Assembly: GCF_040225985.1 (NCBI RefSeq)
Contig: NZ_JBBPEU010000002.1
Coordinates: forward strand, 310,001 to 374,000
Reading direction: 5' to 3'
DNA from: Shimia sp040225985
GTDB taxonomy: Bacteria; Pseudomonadota; Alphaproteobacteria; Rhodobacterales; Rhodobacteraceae
DNA: 64,000 nucleotides
Position numbers and translations under genes: made by a program. This document shows positions 7,435 through 16,284 of the stretch, piece by piece; position 1 is the first letter of the stretch, and each line of letters opens with the position of its first letter. The notes under the pieces are model-generated. The model searched no databases and was not told where the DNA came from. It saw nothing but the letters and a program-made list of their open reading frames with translations.

Positions 7435-10221
7435 TCACGCCCCTTTTCCCGGTGCCCGCGTCAATGCGGCGTCGATGATTGCGGCGGCCTGCGCGCCTTG
7501 ACGGGTCAGCGCCTGTTCCAGATCGTCCAGCCGCTCCATCCCGGTTTCCCGCAACAGAAAGGCCGCCCCGCCGACACCGATCACACTCTCGGACAAGTCC
7601 TGTTCGTTCAGCAATTTCGACACCACCTGCACCTGCCAGAAAAGCGCATAAGCCTGTTCCAGCACAGCACAGTCTGCGGCATCAAACCAGTCAATCGCGA
7701 CACCGTCGCGCAATCCGTCCACTACGGACCGTTTCGGACTGCCTGCCAACAAGGCACCGGTCTGTGACAGAAGCTCGATATCCTGCAGGCGACCCTTGCC
7801 GATCTTGGCGTCCCAGATGCCGCTTGGGGGTTTGGCGGCGGCGATGCGGTCGCGCATCTCCTGCACATCGGTACGGATCTTGGCCTCGTCCCCCGGCTCG
7901 GCCAGCAAATCCCGCCGGAAGGTTTCGATGTCGTCCTTGACCGCAACATCACCGGCCACGGGGCGGGCGCGGGTGAGCGCCAGATGTTCCCACGTCCAGG
8001 CCTGCGTCTTCTGATAATCCATGAATGACGCCAACGAGGTCGCCACCGGACCCTGCGTGCCCGACGGCCGCAGGCGCATGTCGACCTCGTAAAGGCGTCC
8101 CTGCGCCATCGGCGCGGTCATCGCCGTGACCATGGCTTGCGTCAGCCGCGCGTAATAGGCGCGCGAGGCCAGCGGGCGGCGCCCCTCCGAATAATCCACA
8201 CCCGCAGCGTCATAGATCACGATCAGGTCAAGGTCGGAATTGGCATTCAGCCGCCCTGCCCCAAGTGATCCCATGCCCAGCACGGCGGCACCGCGACCCG
8301 GTGGGGGCCCATGTTTCTCGGCGAACTTGGCGACCACCTCGGGCCAGAGCGCAGCAAGGCTGGCCTCGGCAATATCGGCGTAGTGCGCCCCGGCCTCGGC
8401 CGCCGAAATCAGCCCGCGCAGATGGTGCACACCTACGCGGAAATGCCATTCCTTTGCCCAGCGGCGTGAGGCATCGAGCTTGCGTTCATAGTCATCACCT
8501 TCACGTGCAAGAATCGCGGACAGTTCCTGTTGCAGACCGTCCGCATCGGGCCAGGGCGTAAAGAACGATCCGCCGATCACCGCGTCGAACACGCTGGAAT
8601 TGCGCGACAAATGGCGCGCCAGCGCGGGCGCGGTGCCCACGATATCGACCAGCAGATCCACCAGTTGCGGATTGGCCTCGAACAGCGAAAACAGCTGTAC
8701 CCCTGCCGGAAGACCGGCCAGAAAACCGTCGAGCGCGACCAGCGCCTGATCGGGATGCGCGGTCTTGTTCAGCCGCTGCAGGAGGTCTGGTTTCAGCCTT
8801 TTGAAAATCGCCACCGCGCGTTCGCTGCGCAGGGCCGGATAGGTCTGCCAGCGGTTGATGATCTCTTCGTCAAAGGCGTGATCGGTTTCGGCCTTGGCGG
8901 CATCCGGGGCAAAAAAGCCTTCGGTCAGTTCATGCACTTCGGTCAGACGCCCGGTGATCTCTGCGCGCAGGGCGTTCAGGTCCTGCCCCATCAGGCAGGC
9001 GATCCGCTGCAACCCGTCCTCGGATTTGGGTAGGTTATGGGTTTGGGCGTCATTGATCATCTGGATGCGGTGTTCGACCTCGCGGTGGGCGCGATAGTGC
9101 CGGGCCAGCGTGTCAGCCACGTCTTCGGGCACCCAGCCCTTTTCGGCCAGCTTGCCCAATGCGGGCACGGTGCGGTTGTCACGCAGATAGGGATCCCGTC
9201 CGCCCGCGATCAACTGTCGGGTCTGGGTAAAGAACTCGATCTCGCGGATCCCCCCGCGCCCCAGTTTCATGTTGTGCCCCTCAAGGGCGATCTCGCCGCC
9301 GAGACCTTTGTGTTCGCGGATGCGCAGGCGCATGTCATGGGCATCCTGAATGGCGGCAAAATCCAGATGCTTGCGCCAGACAAAGGGCGTCAGTGTTTTG
9401 AGGAACCGCGCGCCGGCGTCAAGGTCACCCGCCGAGGGCCGCGCCTTGATATAGGCGGCGCGCTCCCATGTGCGGCCCAGGCTTTCGTAATAACGTTCGG
9501 CGGCTTCCATCGCCATACAGACCGGCGTGACCGACGGATCAGGCCGCAGGCGCAGGTCGGTGCGAAATACATAGCCCTCGCCCGTCAGGTCGTTCAGCAT
9601 CGCCGCCATCTTGCGGGTTGCGCGTACGAAAGACGCGCGGGCATCGTGGAAATCATCGGGGTCGAAACGGGTTTCGTCAAACAGGCAGATCAGGTCGATA
9701 TCCGAGCTATAGTTCAACTCGTGCGCGCCCATCTTGCCCATCGCGATGCTGACCATGCCTCCTGCGGTGGCAACGTCGTCTTCGGTCTGGCCGGGCAGTT
9801 TCTTGCGGCGGATTTCGTTCGCAATCGCCGCCTTCAGGGCCAGATCGCTGGCCAGATCGGCATAATCGGTCAGGGCACCCGTCACCTGCTCCAGCTGCCA
9901 AACGCCGGCGATGTCGGCCAGCGCGGTCAACAGCGCCACGCGCCGTTTGCCCTGCCGCAGCGCATCGGCCAGTTTGTCCGGCGCCACCTCTTTCAGATCC
10001 TCAAATAGTATCTCAAGCGCCGCCTCGGGTGCGTCGAAGGCACCGGGCAACCAGTCTTTCTCTTTTCCGATCAGAGATTTGAGGTATGGGCTGCACCCTG
10101 CGGTGCCATGTATCAGCTTGCCAAGATCCCCGGTCAGAGAAGGCAGTTCGGACAGCGCGTCGTCCCCGCGTTCAGGGTCAAAGGCTGTGGGAAGGCGGGT
10201 GATGCGGCTTTGAAAATCCAT
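7435..10221 (-). CDS. glnE: Bifunctional glutamine synthetase adenylyltransferase/deadenylase
   Basis: GlnE adenylylates and deadenylylates glutamine synthetase in response to PII protein and glutamine, switching nitrogen assimilation off and on. The protein of 928 residues has the two nucleotidyltransferase domains of the family. The N-terminal one contains GAHELNYSSDIDLICLFDE and the C-terminal one contains GAGRLNANSDLDLIVIYD; each is followed by a GlnD-PII-uridylyltransferase-type helical domain. The ATG at 10221 is chosen. An upstream TTG at 10269 in the same frame would add 16 residues, and neither start has a strong ribosome-binding site. An 88-residue gene follows one base downstream. 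Confidence 0.95.
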   Translation of the reverse strand: MDFQSRITRLPTAFDPERGDDALSELPSLTGDLGKLIHGTAGCSPYLKSLIGKEKDWLPGAFDAPEAALEILFEDLKEVAPDKLADALRQGKRRVALLTALADIAGVWQLEQVTGALTDYADLASDLALKAAIANEIRRKKLPGQTEDDVATAGGMVSIAMGKMGAHELNYSSDIDLICLFDETRFDPDDFHDARASFVRATRKMAAMLNDLTGEGYVFRTDLRLRPDPSVTPVCMAMEAAERYYESLGRTWERAAYIKARPSAGDLDAGARFLKTLTPFVWRKHLDFAAIQDAHDMRLRIREHKGLGGEIALEGHNMKLGRGGIREIEFFTQTRQLIAGGRDPYLRDNRTVPALGKLAEKGWVPEDVADTLARHYRAHREVEHRIQMINDAQTHNLPKSEDGLQRIACLMGQDLNALRAEITGRLTEVHELTEGFFAPDAAKAETDHAFDEEIINRWQTYPALRSERAVAIFKRLKPDLLQRLNKTAHPDQALVALDGFLAGLPAGVQLFSLFEANPQLVDLLVDIVGTAPALARHLSRNSSVFDAVIGGSFFTPWPDADGLQQELSAILAREGDDYERKLDASRRWAKEWHFRVGVHHLRGLISAAEAGAHYADIAEASLAALWPEVVAKFAEKHGPPPGRGAAVLGMGSLGAGRLNANSDLDLIVIYDAAGVDYSEGRRPLASRAYYARLTQAMVTAMTAPMAQGRLYEVDMRLRPSGTQGPVATSLASFMDYQKTQAWTWEHLALTRARPVAGDVAVKDDIETFRRDLLAEPGDEAKIRTDVQEMRDRIAAAKPPSGIWDAKIGKGRLQDIELLSQTGALLAGSPKRSVVDGLRDGVAIDWFDAADCAVLEQAYALFWQVQVVSKLLNEQDLSESVIGVGGAAFLLRETGMERLDDLEQALTRQGAQAAAIIDAALTRAPGKGA

Positions 10222-10284
10222 GGCGTGAAAATGCGAATCCCTGCGCTGATCGTCAATGATCTGGCGCAAGCAAATCGCCGCGCC

Positions 10285-10653
10285 TCATGCGGCGGGTGTA
10301 TCCTGAGAAAAGCTGTTGCGCCAGCCATCGGGCGTCTGCCGCCAGATCGAGGAAATATACATGCTCTGCCAGTCCGCATTTCCGACGGACAGATACTTGG
10401 CGCGATAAGCCAAGAGCACCAGACCCGCCGCCAGTGGCACAAGGCGGGCCTGCTCGATCCGGTAGTCCTGCATGGTGGGGCCATGCTCCAATTCGGCCAT
10501 ATGCCCGGCCCGGTCCGAAAACCCGCTGGGATAGACGCCCAGAAAATCGGGGGTGAGCAAGGCCCCGTCTGCCTGCGGGTCGCCTGCGACAAGCGCCTTC
10601 CAGACGGTTTCTTCCAAAGCAAGGATGGTGTCGAGTGTAGGGATTTCGGTCAT
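10285..10653 (-). CDS. NTF2-like (SnoaL/DUF4440-type) protein
   Basis: A 122-residue single-domain protein with the pattern of the NTF2-like fold: an N-terminal helix (TLDTILALEETVWKALVAGD), a loop with TPDFLGVYPSG, and a beta-sheet ending WQSMYISSIWRQTPDGW. In this fold the cone-shaped pocket binds small ligands or catalyses isomerisation or hydrolysis, but the substrate cannot be read from the sequence. It ends about 60 bases upstream of glnE on the same strand and is divergent from the YbaK gene. Confidence 0.65.
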   Translation of the reverse strand: MTEIPTLDTILALEETVWKALVAGDPQADGALLTPDFLGVYPSGFSDRAGHMAELEHGPTMQDYRIEQARLVPLAAGLVLLAYRAKYLSVGNADWQSMYISSIWRQTPDGWRNSFSQDTPAA

Positions 10654-10751
10654 GGGATCAGGATTGCCCGTGCGGCCCTTCTGGTCAATCGCGGCTTTAC
10701 CTTTTCCGGCCCCCGTGCCCTAGTGCGCACCAAAGATGCAGGGAACGGATC

Positions 10752-11219
10752 ATGAGCAAGAGCCTGAAACGGGTGCGCGCAGCACTGGATGCGGCAGGGG
10801 TGCCGATCGACATCCATGAAACCCATGGCGCACGCACGGCGCAGATGGCAGCCGATGCGGTGAGCTGCGCCGTCGACCAGATCGCCAAGTCGATCATCTT
10901 TCGCGGCGAAACCAGCGGAGAGGCGATCCTGTTCCTGACCGCAGGCGGCAATCAGGTTGACGCCGACAAGGCCAGTGCGTTGGCCGGGGAACCGCTTGGC
11001 AAGGCGGATGCGGCGCTGGTGCGGGCGCAGACGGGCTTTGCCATCGGGGGTGTGTCGCCTGTCGGGCACTTGTCGCCGATCCGCGCCTTTATCGACCCGC
11101 GCCTGATGGCATTCGACGTGATATGGGCCGCCGCCGGGACGCCGAACCATGTCTTCGCGGTGGCTCCTGACGTGCTTGTGGACCTGACCGGCGCGCAGCA
11201 GGCAGAGTTCACCGCCTGA
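10752..11219 (+). CDS. YbaK/EbsC family aminoacyl-tRNA editing protein
   Basis: A 155-residue protein covering a single YbaK/ProRS-associated editing domain, which hydrolyses mischarged aminoacyl-tRNAs (Cys-tRNAPro or similar) in trans. Visible signatures are QIAKSIIFRG (the substrate-gripping lysine about residue 40), the ILFLTAGGNQVD strand, the conserved GFAIGGVSPVGH motif near 96-107, and the C-terminal HVFAVAPDVLVDLTGA. The length is normal for free-standing family members. Which amino acid it edits is not determined. Confidence 0.88.
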   Translation: MSKSLKRVRAALDAAGVPIDIHETHGARTAQMAADAVSCAVDQIAKSIIFRGETSGEAILFLTAGGNQVDADKASALAGEPLGKADAALVRAQTGFAIGGVSPVGHLSPIRAFIDPRLMAFDVIWAAAGTPNHVFAVAPDVLVDLTGAQQAEFTA

Positions 11220-11224
11220 CCCCG

Positions 11225-11611
11225 TCAGATCGCCGCGACCACCTTTTGTAGCAACCCTCGGACCTCGCCTGCGACGGCGTGCAATTCAGGATTGTCGATG
11301 CCTGACATCGAGGCCACGGGATCCACTGCGCTGACCTCGACCCCGCCCGGCACCTTCCGCAGGATCACGTTGCAGGGCAGCATCGCGCCCACGCGCGGCT
11401 CCATCCCGATGGCCTGAAACGCCATGTGCGGATTGCAGGCCCCGAGAATGCGATAGCTGTCCATGTCCGCGTTGATCTTGGCCTTCATGGTAGCCTGAAC
11501 GTCAATCTCGGTCAGCACGCCGAACCCTTCGGCCTTGAGCGCCGCGCGCACGCGGGCATCCACCGCTTCGAAATCGGCATCTGGCATCAAGCGGTCGAGT
11601 GTATATCCCAT
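11225..11611 (-). CDS. DUF302 family protein
   Basis: A 128-residue DUF302 domain. The hallmark pattern is present: an N-terminal beta strand (MGYTLDRLM), an alpha helix with VRAALKAEGFGVLTEIDVQATMKAKI, then SYRILGACNPHMAFQAI and the GAMLPCNVILRK strand. Some proteins with this fold bind heme or metal through conserved residues; no role is proven here. The start at 11611 is set by AAGGAG six bases upstream. The longer open frame to 11761 runs through the AT-rich promoter region and is rejected. It is divergent from the DUF2852 gene. Confidence 0.85.
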   Translation of the reverse strand: MGYTLDRLMPDADFEAVDARVRAALKAEGFGVLTEIDVQATMKAKINADMDSYRILGACNPHMAFQAIGMEPRVGAMLPCNVILRKVPGGVEVSAVDPVASMSGIDNPELHAVAGEVRGLLQKVVAAI

Positions 11612-11712
11612 GTCGCGCTCCTTTTTTTCAGGGGGGTCGTGCGTAGGATACATCGAAAACCGAATGAAACGTGAAATAAATAAGTTCACAAAATCAACGT
11701 GATATATGAAAA

Positions 11713-11787
11713 TGTAAAAAAGATTCACATCAACGCTTGCAAAGCCGCCCACAAAGCCCAATCTAGGATATGTGAAAGCGATTTACA
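11713..11787 (+). promoter_or_regulatory. Paired TGTRAA-N5-TTYACA inverted repeats
   Basis: Two 17-base dyads stand in the AT-rich gap before the DUF2852 gene: TGTAAAAAAGATTCACA (11713-11729) and TGTGAAAGCGATTTACA (11771-11787). Each has one arm of the TGTGAA type and one of the TGTAAA type, in opposite order. Starts are 58 bases apart, and the second ends 22 bases before the likely start codon. A looser GTGAA-N9-TTCAC lies at 11671-11689, nearer the DUF302 gene. They look like operator copies for an unknown regulator. Confidence 0.5.
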
Positions 11788-11809
11788 TTCCAACACACGG
11801 AGACTGATG

Positions 11810-12244
11810 ATGACACCTACTGCCACCGCCCCCGCCACAACCGGCCCGACCGGGTGGTTTTCGCGCGGCGAAGCCTGGCTGGACAGCAAAGGCAAAGGCG
11901 CCTGGATAGCTGCCATGGTCCTTGGCTTTATCTTCTTCTGGCCGGTCGGACTGGCCCTTGTTTTCTACATCACTTACACCAACCGCTGGAGCAACAAGAT
12001 GTTCAACAAATCCTGTAGCCGCCGCACATCGCGGGCCCGTATGCATGGCATGACCCCGACCGGCAACAGCGCGTTTGACGCCTATCGCGAAGACACGCTG
12101 CGCCGCCTTGAAGAGGAACAGCGGTCTTTCGAAGACTTTCTCGAGCGTCTGCGCGAAGCCAAGGACAAGGCCGAGTTCGACCAGTTCATGGACGAACGTG
12201 CCCGCAAGGCCTCGCAGGATCGCGACGAGCCGATCGACGCCTGA
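11810..12244 (+). CDS. DUF2852 domain membrane protein
   Basis: A protein of about 144 residues matching DUF2852, a family frequent in alphaproteobacteria. An Ala/Thr/Pro-rich N-terminus is followed by one long hydrophobic segment (WIAAMVLGFIFFWPVGLALVFYITY), a basic patch NRWSNKMF, and a charged, probably coiled-coil tail (LRRLEEEQRSFEDFLERLREAKDKAEFDQFMDE, about residues 98-130). Two adjacent ATGs exist at 11807 and 11810; GGAG at 11799-11802 is better spaced for the second. Function unknown. Two dyads sit directly upstream. Confidence 0.75.
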   Translation: MTPTATAPATTGPTGWFSRGEAWLDSKGKGAWIAAMVLGFIFFWPVGLALVFYITYTNRWSNKMFNKSCSRRTSRARMHGMTPTGNSAFDAYREDTLRRLEEEQRSFEDFLERLREAKDKAEFDQFMDERARKASQDRDEPIDA

Positions 12245-12268
12245 TCCCTGTTTTTCCTCCCTTACCTC

Positions 12269-12296
12269 CGGGCCTCGCACTGCGCGGGGCCCTTTC
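12269..12296 (+). terminator. Probable terminator after DUF2852 gene
   Basis: GGGCCTCGC (12270-12278) pairs with GCGGGGCCC (12284-12292) through nine positions with one G-U, around a five-base loop, followed by only a short TTT run. It stands 25 bases after the DUF2852 stop. The stem is good; the short T-tract lowers confidence. Confidence 0.45.
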
Positions 12297-12351
12297 CGGC
12301 GCGCCAACCTGCGCATCTTTGACAAGTACCCCACAACACCTGGACACCCTG

Positions 12352-12801
12352 ATGTATTCCGACGCCTCCGCCCTGCCCGATCCTGACATGCAGTCCGAAT
12401 TCTATGCCGATGTGCCGACAAAGCGGCTTTTGGCGTGGCTGGTAGACTTTGTGGTGATCGCCCTGTTCTCGGCGCTGATCGTGCCCTTCACTGCGTTTAC
12501 CGCCCTGTGGTTCTTTCCGGCGCTGTTGCTGGTGGTCGGGTTCGTCTATCGGACCATCACGCTGACCACGAAATCGGCCACTTGGGGGATGCGCCTGTTC
12601 TCGATCGAGTTCCGCGACCGCACCGGCCGCGCCTTTGACTTCGGCAGCGCCTTCCTGCACACGCTGGGCTATCACGTGTCAATCTCGGTCTTTCCGTTGC
12701 AGATCGTTTCGATCATCCTGATGCTGACCTCGTCGCGCAAACAGGGTCTGACCGACCATTTCATGGGGTCGGTGGCGATCAACCGCGCTGCGCGGTTCTG
12801 A
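12352..12801 (+). CDS. RDD family membrane protein
   Basis: A 149-residue RDD-family protein. The N-terminal signature VPTKRLLAWLVDFVVIALFS carries the Arg and Asp of the family, and two more hydrophobic segments follow (FFPALLLVVGFVYRTI and a long C-terminal span HVSISVFPLQIVSIILMLT), with the conserved ATWGMRLFSIEFRDRTG between them. Some RDD proteins act in ion transport; no substrate is implied here. The ATG at 12352 is preferred over an upstream in-frame TTG at 12319. No strong ribosome-binding site is visible. Confidence 0.82.
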   Translation: MYSDASALPDPDMQSEFYADVPTKRLLAWLVDFVVIALFSALIVPFTAFTALWFFPALLLVVGFVYRTITLTTKSATWGMRLFSIEFRDRTGRAFDFGSAFLHTLGYHVSISVFPLQIVSIILMLTSSRKQGLTDHFMGSVAINRAARF

Positions 12802-12883
12802 CCGATCCGCAACCGGCAAAGGGGGGTTGGCGCGCTGGAGAAGCGTTGTTATCGTCACGTGCGAACAGACCAAACGGAAACCC

Positions 12884-13705
12884 ATGCGCCACACCCTGCC
12901 CCTTGCGCCCCAGTTCTATGTGACGGCCCCGCAGCCCTGCCCCTATCTTGAGGGGCGGATGGAGCGCAAGCTGTTCACCGCGCTGCAAGGGGACCATGCC
13001 ACCGCGCTGAACGACACCCTGTCGCATCAGGGGTTCCGCCGATCCCAGAACGTGCTGTATCGACCGGCCTGTGCCGAGTGCAACGCCTGCCTGTCGGCCC
13101 GCATCGACGTGGCAAAGTTCAAGCCTTCGAAAACCCAGAAACGTATCCTCAAGCGCAACAGCCATTTGCACCGGCGGGTGTCTTCGCCCTGGGCCACGGA
13201 TGAACAATACGACCTGTTCCGCCGCTATCTGGATACGCGCCATGCCGACGGCGGCATGGCCGATATGGACGTGTTCGAGTTTGCCGCGATGGTCGAGGAA
13301 ACCCCGATCCGCAGCCGTATCATCGAATATTCAGATGCCGAGACTCAGGATCTGATCGGGGTATCGCTGACTGATGTGCTCGAAGACGGGCTAAGCATGG
13401 TCTACTCTTTTTACGACCCGACGCTGCCCCGCCAGAGCCTTGGCACCTATCTGATCCTTGACCATATCGCCGTCGCCCAAGAGGCGGGCCTACCCTATGT
13501 CTATCTGGGCTATTGGGTGCCCGGCAGCCCCAAGATGGGCTACAAGGCGCGCTTCTCGGGGCTTGAGGTCTATAGCGGCGGTCAATGGCAAGCCATGAAC
13601 GACCCGTCGCAATTCGATGTGACTCACCATCCGCTCGCAAGCGAACCGATTGCGGAACAGGTGGCCAATATCACGCTGCCCGACGCCATTCCCCACAAGG
13701 GCTAA
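12884..13705 (+). CDS. bpt: Aspartate/glutamate leucyltransferase (N-end rule)
   Basis: Bpt transfers leucine from Leu-tRNA to proteins with N-terminal Asp or Glu, marking them for ClpS/ClpAP degradation. The 273-residue protein shows the family start HTLPLAPQFYVTAPQPCPYL, the cysteine pair segment PACAECNACLSARI (about 66-79), and the C-terminal acyltransferase fold with YSFYDPTLPRQSLGTYLILD and YVYLGYWVPGSPKMGYK. The ATG at 12884 matches the usual family N-terminus; an upstream in-frame start would add 19 residues. The arginyl versus leucyl specificity is inferred from the bacterial subfamily. Confidence 0.92.
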   Translation: MRHTLPLAPQFYVTAPQPCPYLEGRMERKLFTALQGDHATALNDTLSHQGFRRSQNVLYRPACAECNACLSARIDVAKFKPSKTQKRILKRNSHLHRRVSSPWATDEQYDLFRRYLDTRHADGGMADMDVFEFAAMVEETPIRSRIIEYSDAETQDLIGVSLTDVLEDGLSMVYSFYDPTLPRQSLGTYLILDHIAVAQEAGLPYVYLGYWVPGSPKMGYKARFSGLEVYSGGQWQAMNDPSQFDVTHHPLASEPIAEQVANITLPDAIPHKG

Positions 13706-13818
13706 GTTGGAAACACAAAAATCGCATAATACTTGACAGGATTCGCGCCTCTCAAGCGTCGTTCACACACGCATATTTTCTCCATCGCAACGCACATGCC
13801 AACATGATGGAGAACACC

Positions 13819-14760
13819 ATGAAACTGCCAACTGTCACCGCTTCTGCGCTTCTTATGGCCTCGACCGCATTGGCTGATATCCAGACCCGCGCCGTGACTT
13901 TTGAAAACGAAGGCGCGCTCTTGCAAGGCACGCTTTATTTTCCGAAAGACCACGATGGCACGCCGCTGCCAGCGGTTGTGATCACCGGTGCTTGGACTTC
14001 GGTAGAAGAGCAGATGCCAGCTACATATGCCCGTGAAATGGTGGCACGGGGCTTTGCCGCCTTTACCTTTGACTTTCGCGGCTGGGGCAAATCGGGCGAC
14101 CTGCCCGATGGCGTACGCTTCAAGGAAAGCCCCGAAGCAAAAACCTCTGATATTCGCGCTGCTCTGTTAACCGTTGCCACCCTGCCCGAAGTGGATGCCA
14201 GCCGCATCAACGGCCTCGGGATCTGCGCCTCTGCCGGTTACATGGTCGACGCGGTGTCCGGGAACCCATTGGTACAGAAACTCGGGCTCGTCGCGCCTTG
14301 GTTGCAGGACGAAACAATCGTGGAAGCTGTCTATGGCGGCAAAGAGGGGGTCGCGGGCCTGATCTCGGTTTCGCGCAGCGCAGAGGAGTCCGGCGGTCAG
14401 ATCATCCCCGCAGCAGGCCCCGAGGGCGCCGAAGGCGTCCTTATGCCAATCGGCGGCTATTACTACGAGGCCGATCGGGGCGGGATCCCCGAATACGACA
14501 ACAAATGGAACAATGCGAGCTGGGAAAGCTGGTTGACCTATCACCCTGCCGACAACCCGCAACGGCTGGACAAACCGCTAGCCGTCGTGCACTCGGAAAG
14601 TGCAGCGATCCCGCAGGGACTCCAGAAATTCTTAGGCGATTTCGGAGGTAGCGTGACGACACAATGGCTGGAAGATGTGACCCAGTTTGACTTCTACGAC
14701 AATCCCGAGGACGTGACACGCGCCGCCGACAGCGTCGCCGCACATTTCAAGAACAACTGA
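13819..14760 (+). CDS. Exported alpha/beta hydrolase
   Basis: A 313-residue alpha/beta hydrolase with a signal peptide MKLPTVTASALLMASTALA. The nucleophile elbow reads GLGICASAG (132-140), placing Cys136 at the nucleophile position of G-x-Nu-x-G, with Ser138 where the last Gly would be, as in dienelactone-hydrolase-like proteins. Upstream is FDFRGWGKSGD (oxyanion region); a late His is near VAAHFKNN. The start at 13819 is set by GGAG six bases upstream. It forms a pair with the following exported SnoaL-like gene and lies near a convergent AraC regulator. The substrate is unknown. Confidence 0.8.
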   Translation: MKLPTVTASALLMASTALADIQTRAVTFENEGALLQGTLYFPKDHDGTPLPAVVITGAWTSVEEQMPATYAREMVARGFAAFTFDFRGWGKSGDLPDGVRFKESPEAKTSDIRAALLTVATLPEVDASRINGLGICASAGYMVDAVSGNPLVQKLGLVAPWLQDETIVEAVYGGKEGVAGLISVSRSAEESGGQIIPAAGPEGAEGVLMPIGGYYYEADRGGIPEYDNKWNNASWESWLTYHPADNPQRLDKPLAVVHSESAAIPQGLQKFLGDFGGSVTTQWLEDVTQFDFYDNPEDVTRAADSVAAHFKNN

Positions 14761-14810
14761 TCCTTGTAGGGGGACCGCCACGTGCGGTGCCCCTATTCAG
14801 GGGATTTCTC

Positions 14811-15326
14811 ATGTTTCGCAAACTCTTCTTCTCAACCGTCTCCGCCACCGCCTTGGCTATACCAGCCACTGCGGAGGACATTTCCGATCACGCAGACATT
14901 TCTCGCCTGATCACGGACATCGCCGCCGGGGCGGACCGCCACGAATGGTCCAGGGTTCGTTCTGCCTTTGGCGAGACCGTCACCGTGGACTACAGTAGCT
15001 TGTGGGGCGGCATGCCTTTGACACAATCCGCCGAGGATCTTGTCGCAGCATGGGCCGGTTTTCTTCCGGGTTTCGACATCACACATCACATGGTGACCAA
15101 TCACACAATCACCGCAAAAGAAGGCAATACCGCCACAGCCGAGGCGGATTTCACCGCCACGCATCGCATCGGCACGGAAATCTGGGTGCTCGGCGGCCGC
15201 TATTCCTATGGGTTCGAGAAAACGGGCGCTGACTGGGCGATCACGTCATTGACTATGACTGCGTTGTGGGAGACCGGTGACAGGTCACTTGTCACGATAG
15301 CGGGCGCGCGCGCTGCTGCGGATTAA
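14811..15326 (+). CDS. Exported SnoaL/NTF2-like protein
   Basis: A 171-residue protein with a signal peptide (MFRKLFFSTVSATALAIPATA) followed by a single NTF2-like domain: an N-terminal helix pair (ISRLITDIAAGADRHEWSRV), the SAFGETVTVDYSSLWGG strand, and a sheet with HHMVTNHTITAKEGNTATAEADF. The ATG at 14811 follows AGGGGA at good spacing; an in-frame GTG at 14787 is less likely. It sits 50 bases after the hydrolase gene, probably in the same transcript, and may share its periplasmic substrate; that link is inference. Confidence 0.72.
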   Translation: MFRKLFFSTVSATALAIPATAEDISDHADISRLITDIAAGADRHEWSRVRSAFGETVTVDYSSLWGGMPLTQSAEDLVAAWAGFLPGFDITHHMVTNHTITAKEGNTATAEADFTATHRIGTEIWVLGGRYSYGFEKTGADWAITSLTMTALWETGDRSLVTIAGARAAAD

Positions 15327-15341
15327 CGGCTGCGCCTGTGG

Positions 15342-16100
15342 TCAATCCTTGCGATAGGCCGCAGGCGATACTCCGAACTTGCGCTTGAAGTGCTGGCCGA
15401 AGCGGCTCAGGTCACCATAGCCCACCCGACTGGCGATCTCAGCCACTGTCAATGTTCCGGTTTTCAACAGGGTTGCCGCCATATCCAGCCGCTCTGAAAT
15501 CACGTATTGCAGGGGCGTGCGGCCAGTTTCTTTCTTAAACGCTTTGGAGAAATGTGTACCGCTCATCGCTGCAATCCCGGCCATCGTTTCAATCGAAAGG
15601 TCGTTGGCCAGATTGTCGTGGATGTAATCCAGCACGCGCCGCAGACGAACATCTTCGATCCCGACACGCCATTGCGGGGTCGGGCTCAGGGTTTCGACGA
15701 TCTGCGCCGTCAACGCCCGCTGCAGGGTCTCGCGGTATAGACGCCCGCCCCCCAGTGCCGTGCTGGCCGTCAGGCTCAGGTTCAGGATAAGCGGGTCTAT
15801 GTCGCCGACGATGGCGTCGAACTCAAAGGACCGGTCAATCCCGAATTCTTCGAGCAGCGCCTGATCAAGCGAGACCATGACAAAGTCGAGGTCATCATCA
15901 TACTCGCAAACCCCATTGCTGCCCGCGGGCAACATCCAACCCTGGTGCCTGACCAGCGGCTTGGCGGTTGTGCGCGATGCACCAAGGGAAAAGCGGTGCG
16001 AGGGTTGGTCATTCAAAAAGATCCCGACCGAAAGAGTGGGCAACTCGAACGTTCCCCCACCTGCAGGCAAAACCGTTTTCTGCGACACAATCTTGGACAT
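15342..16100 (-). CDS. AraC family transcriptional regulator
   Basis: A 252-residue regulator with a C-terminal AraC-type double helix-turn-helix (about 150-250): the first HTH around NDLSIETMAGIAAMSGTHFSKAFKKETG and the second around LTVAEIASRVGYGDLSRFGQHFKRKFG, ending in SPAAYRKD. The N-terminal half is a cupin-like sensor, with HRFSLGASRTTAKPL and HQGWMLPAGSNG. It converges on the hydrolase/SnoaL pair with 15 bases between stops, which suggests that it regulates that pair. The inducer is unknown. Confidence 0.88.
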   Translation of the reverse strand: MSKIVSQKTVLPAGGGTFELPTLSVGIFLNDQPSHRFSLGASRTTAKPLVRHQGWMLPAGSNGVCEYDDDLDFVMVSLDQALLEEFGIDRSFEFDAIVGDIDPLILNLSLTASTALGGGRLYRETLQRALTAQIVETLSPTPQWRVGIEDVRLRRVLDYIHDNLANDLSIETMAGIAAMSGTHFSKAFKKETGRTPLQYVISERLDMAATLLKTGTLTVAEIASRVGYGDLSRFGQHFKRKFGVSPAAYRKD

Positions 16101-16227
16101 GATATCAAGTTACGTGCTCTGGGCCATTTTTCAACATTTGCACGATGTCACGTTTTGCTCTTGTCCGGACATATGCCGAGGCGTTCACGGTTGAAAATCT
16201 GGCCGACTGACCATCAATGATGTCCGA

Positions 16228-16261
16228 CAAAAAAAGGGCCGCCCAATTTCTGGGCGGCCCT
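16228..16261 (-). terminator. Rho-independent terminator of first TRAP operon
   Basis: Perfect 11-bp stem, AGGGCCGCCCA (16235-16245) with TGGGCGGCCCT (16251-16261), loop of five, followed on the minus strand by seven T. It lies just past the stop of the large permease gene. Confidence 0.92.
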
Positions 16262-16284
16262 GTCTTTAAATTGTTCCTGTCAGA

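Noticed and set aside
11713..11787. CRP or PpsR sites
   Set aside because: TGTGA and TCACA/TTACA arms are seven bases apart instead of six for CRP, and TGT-N11-ACA is one base short of the PpsR pattern.
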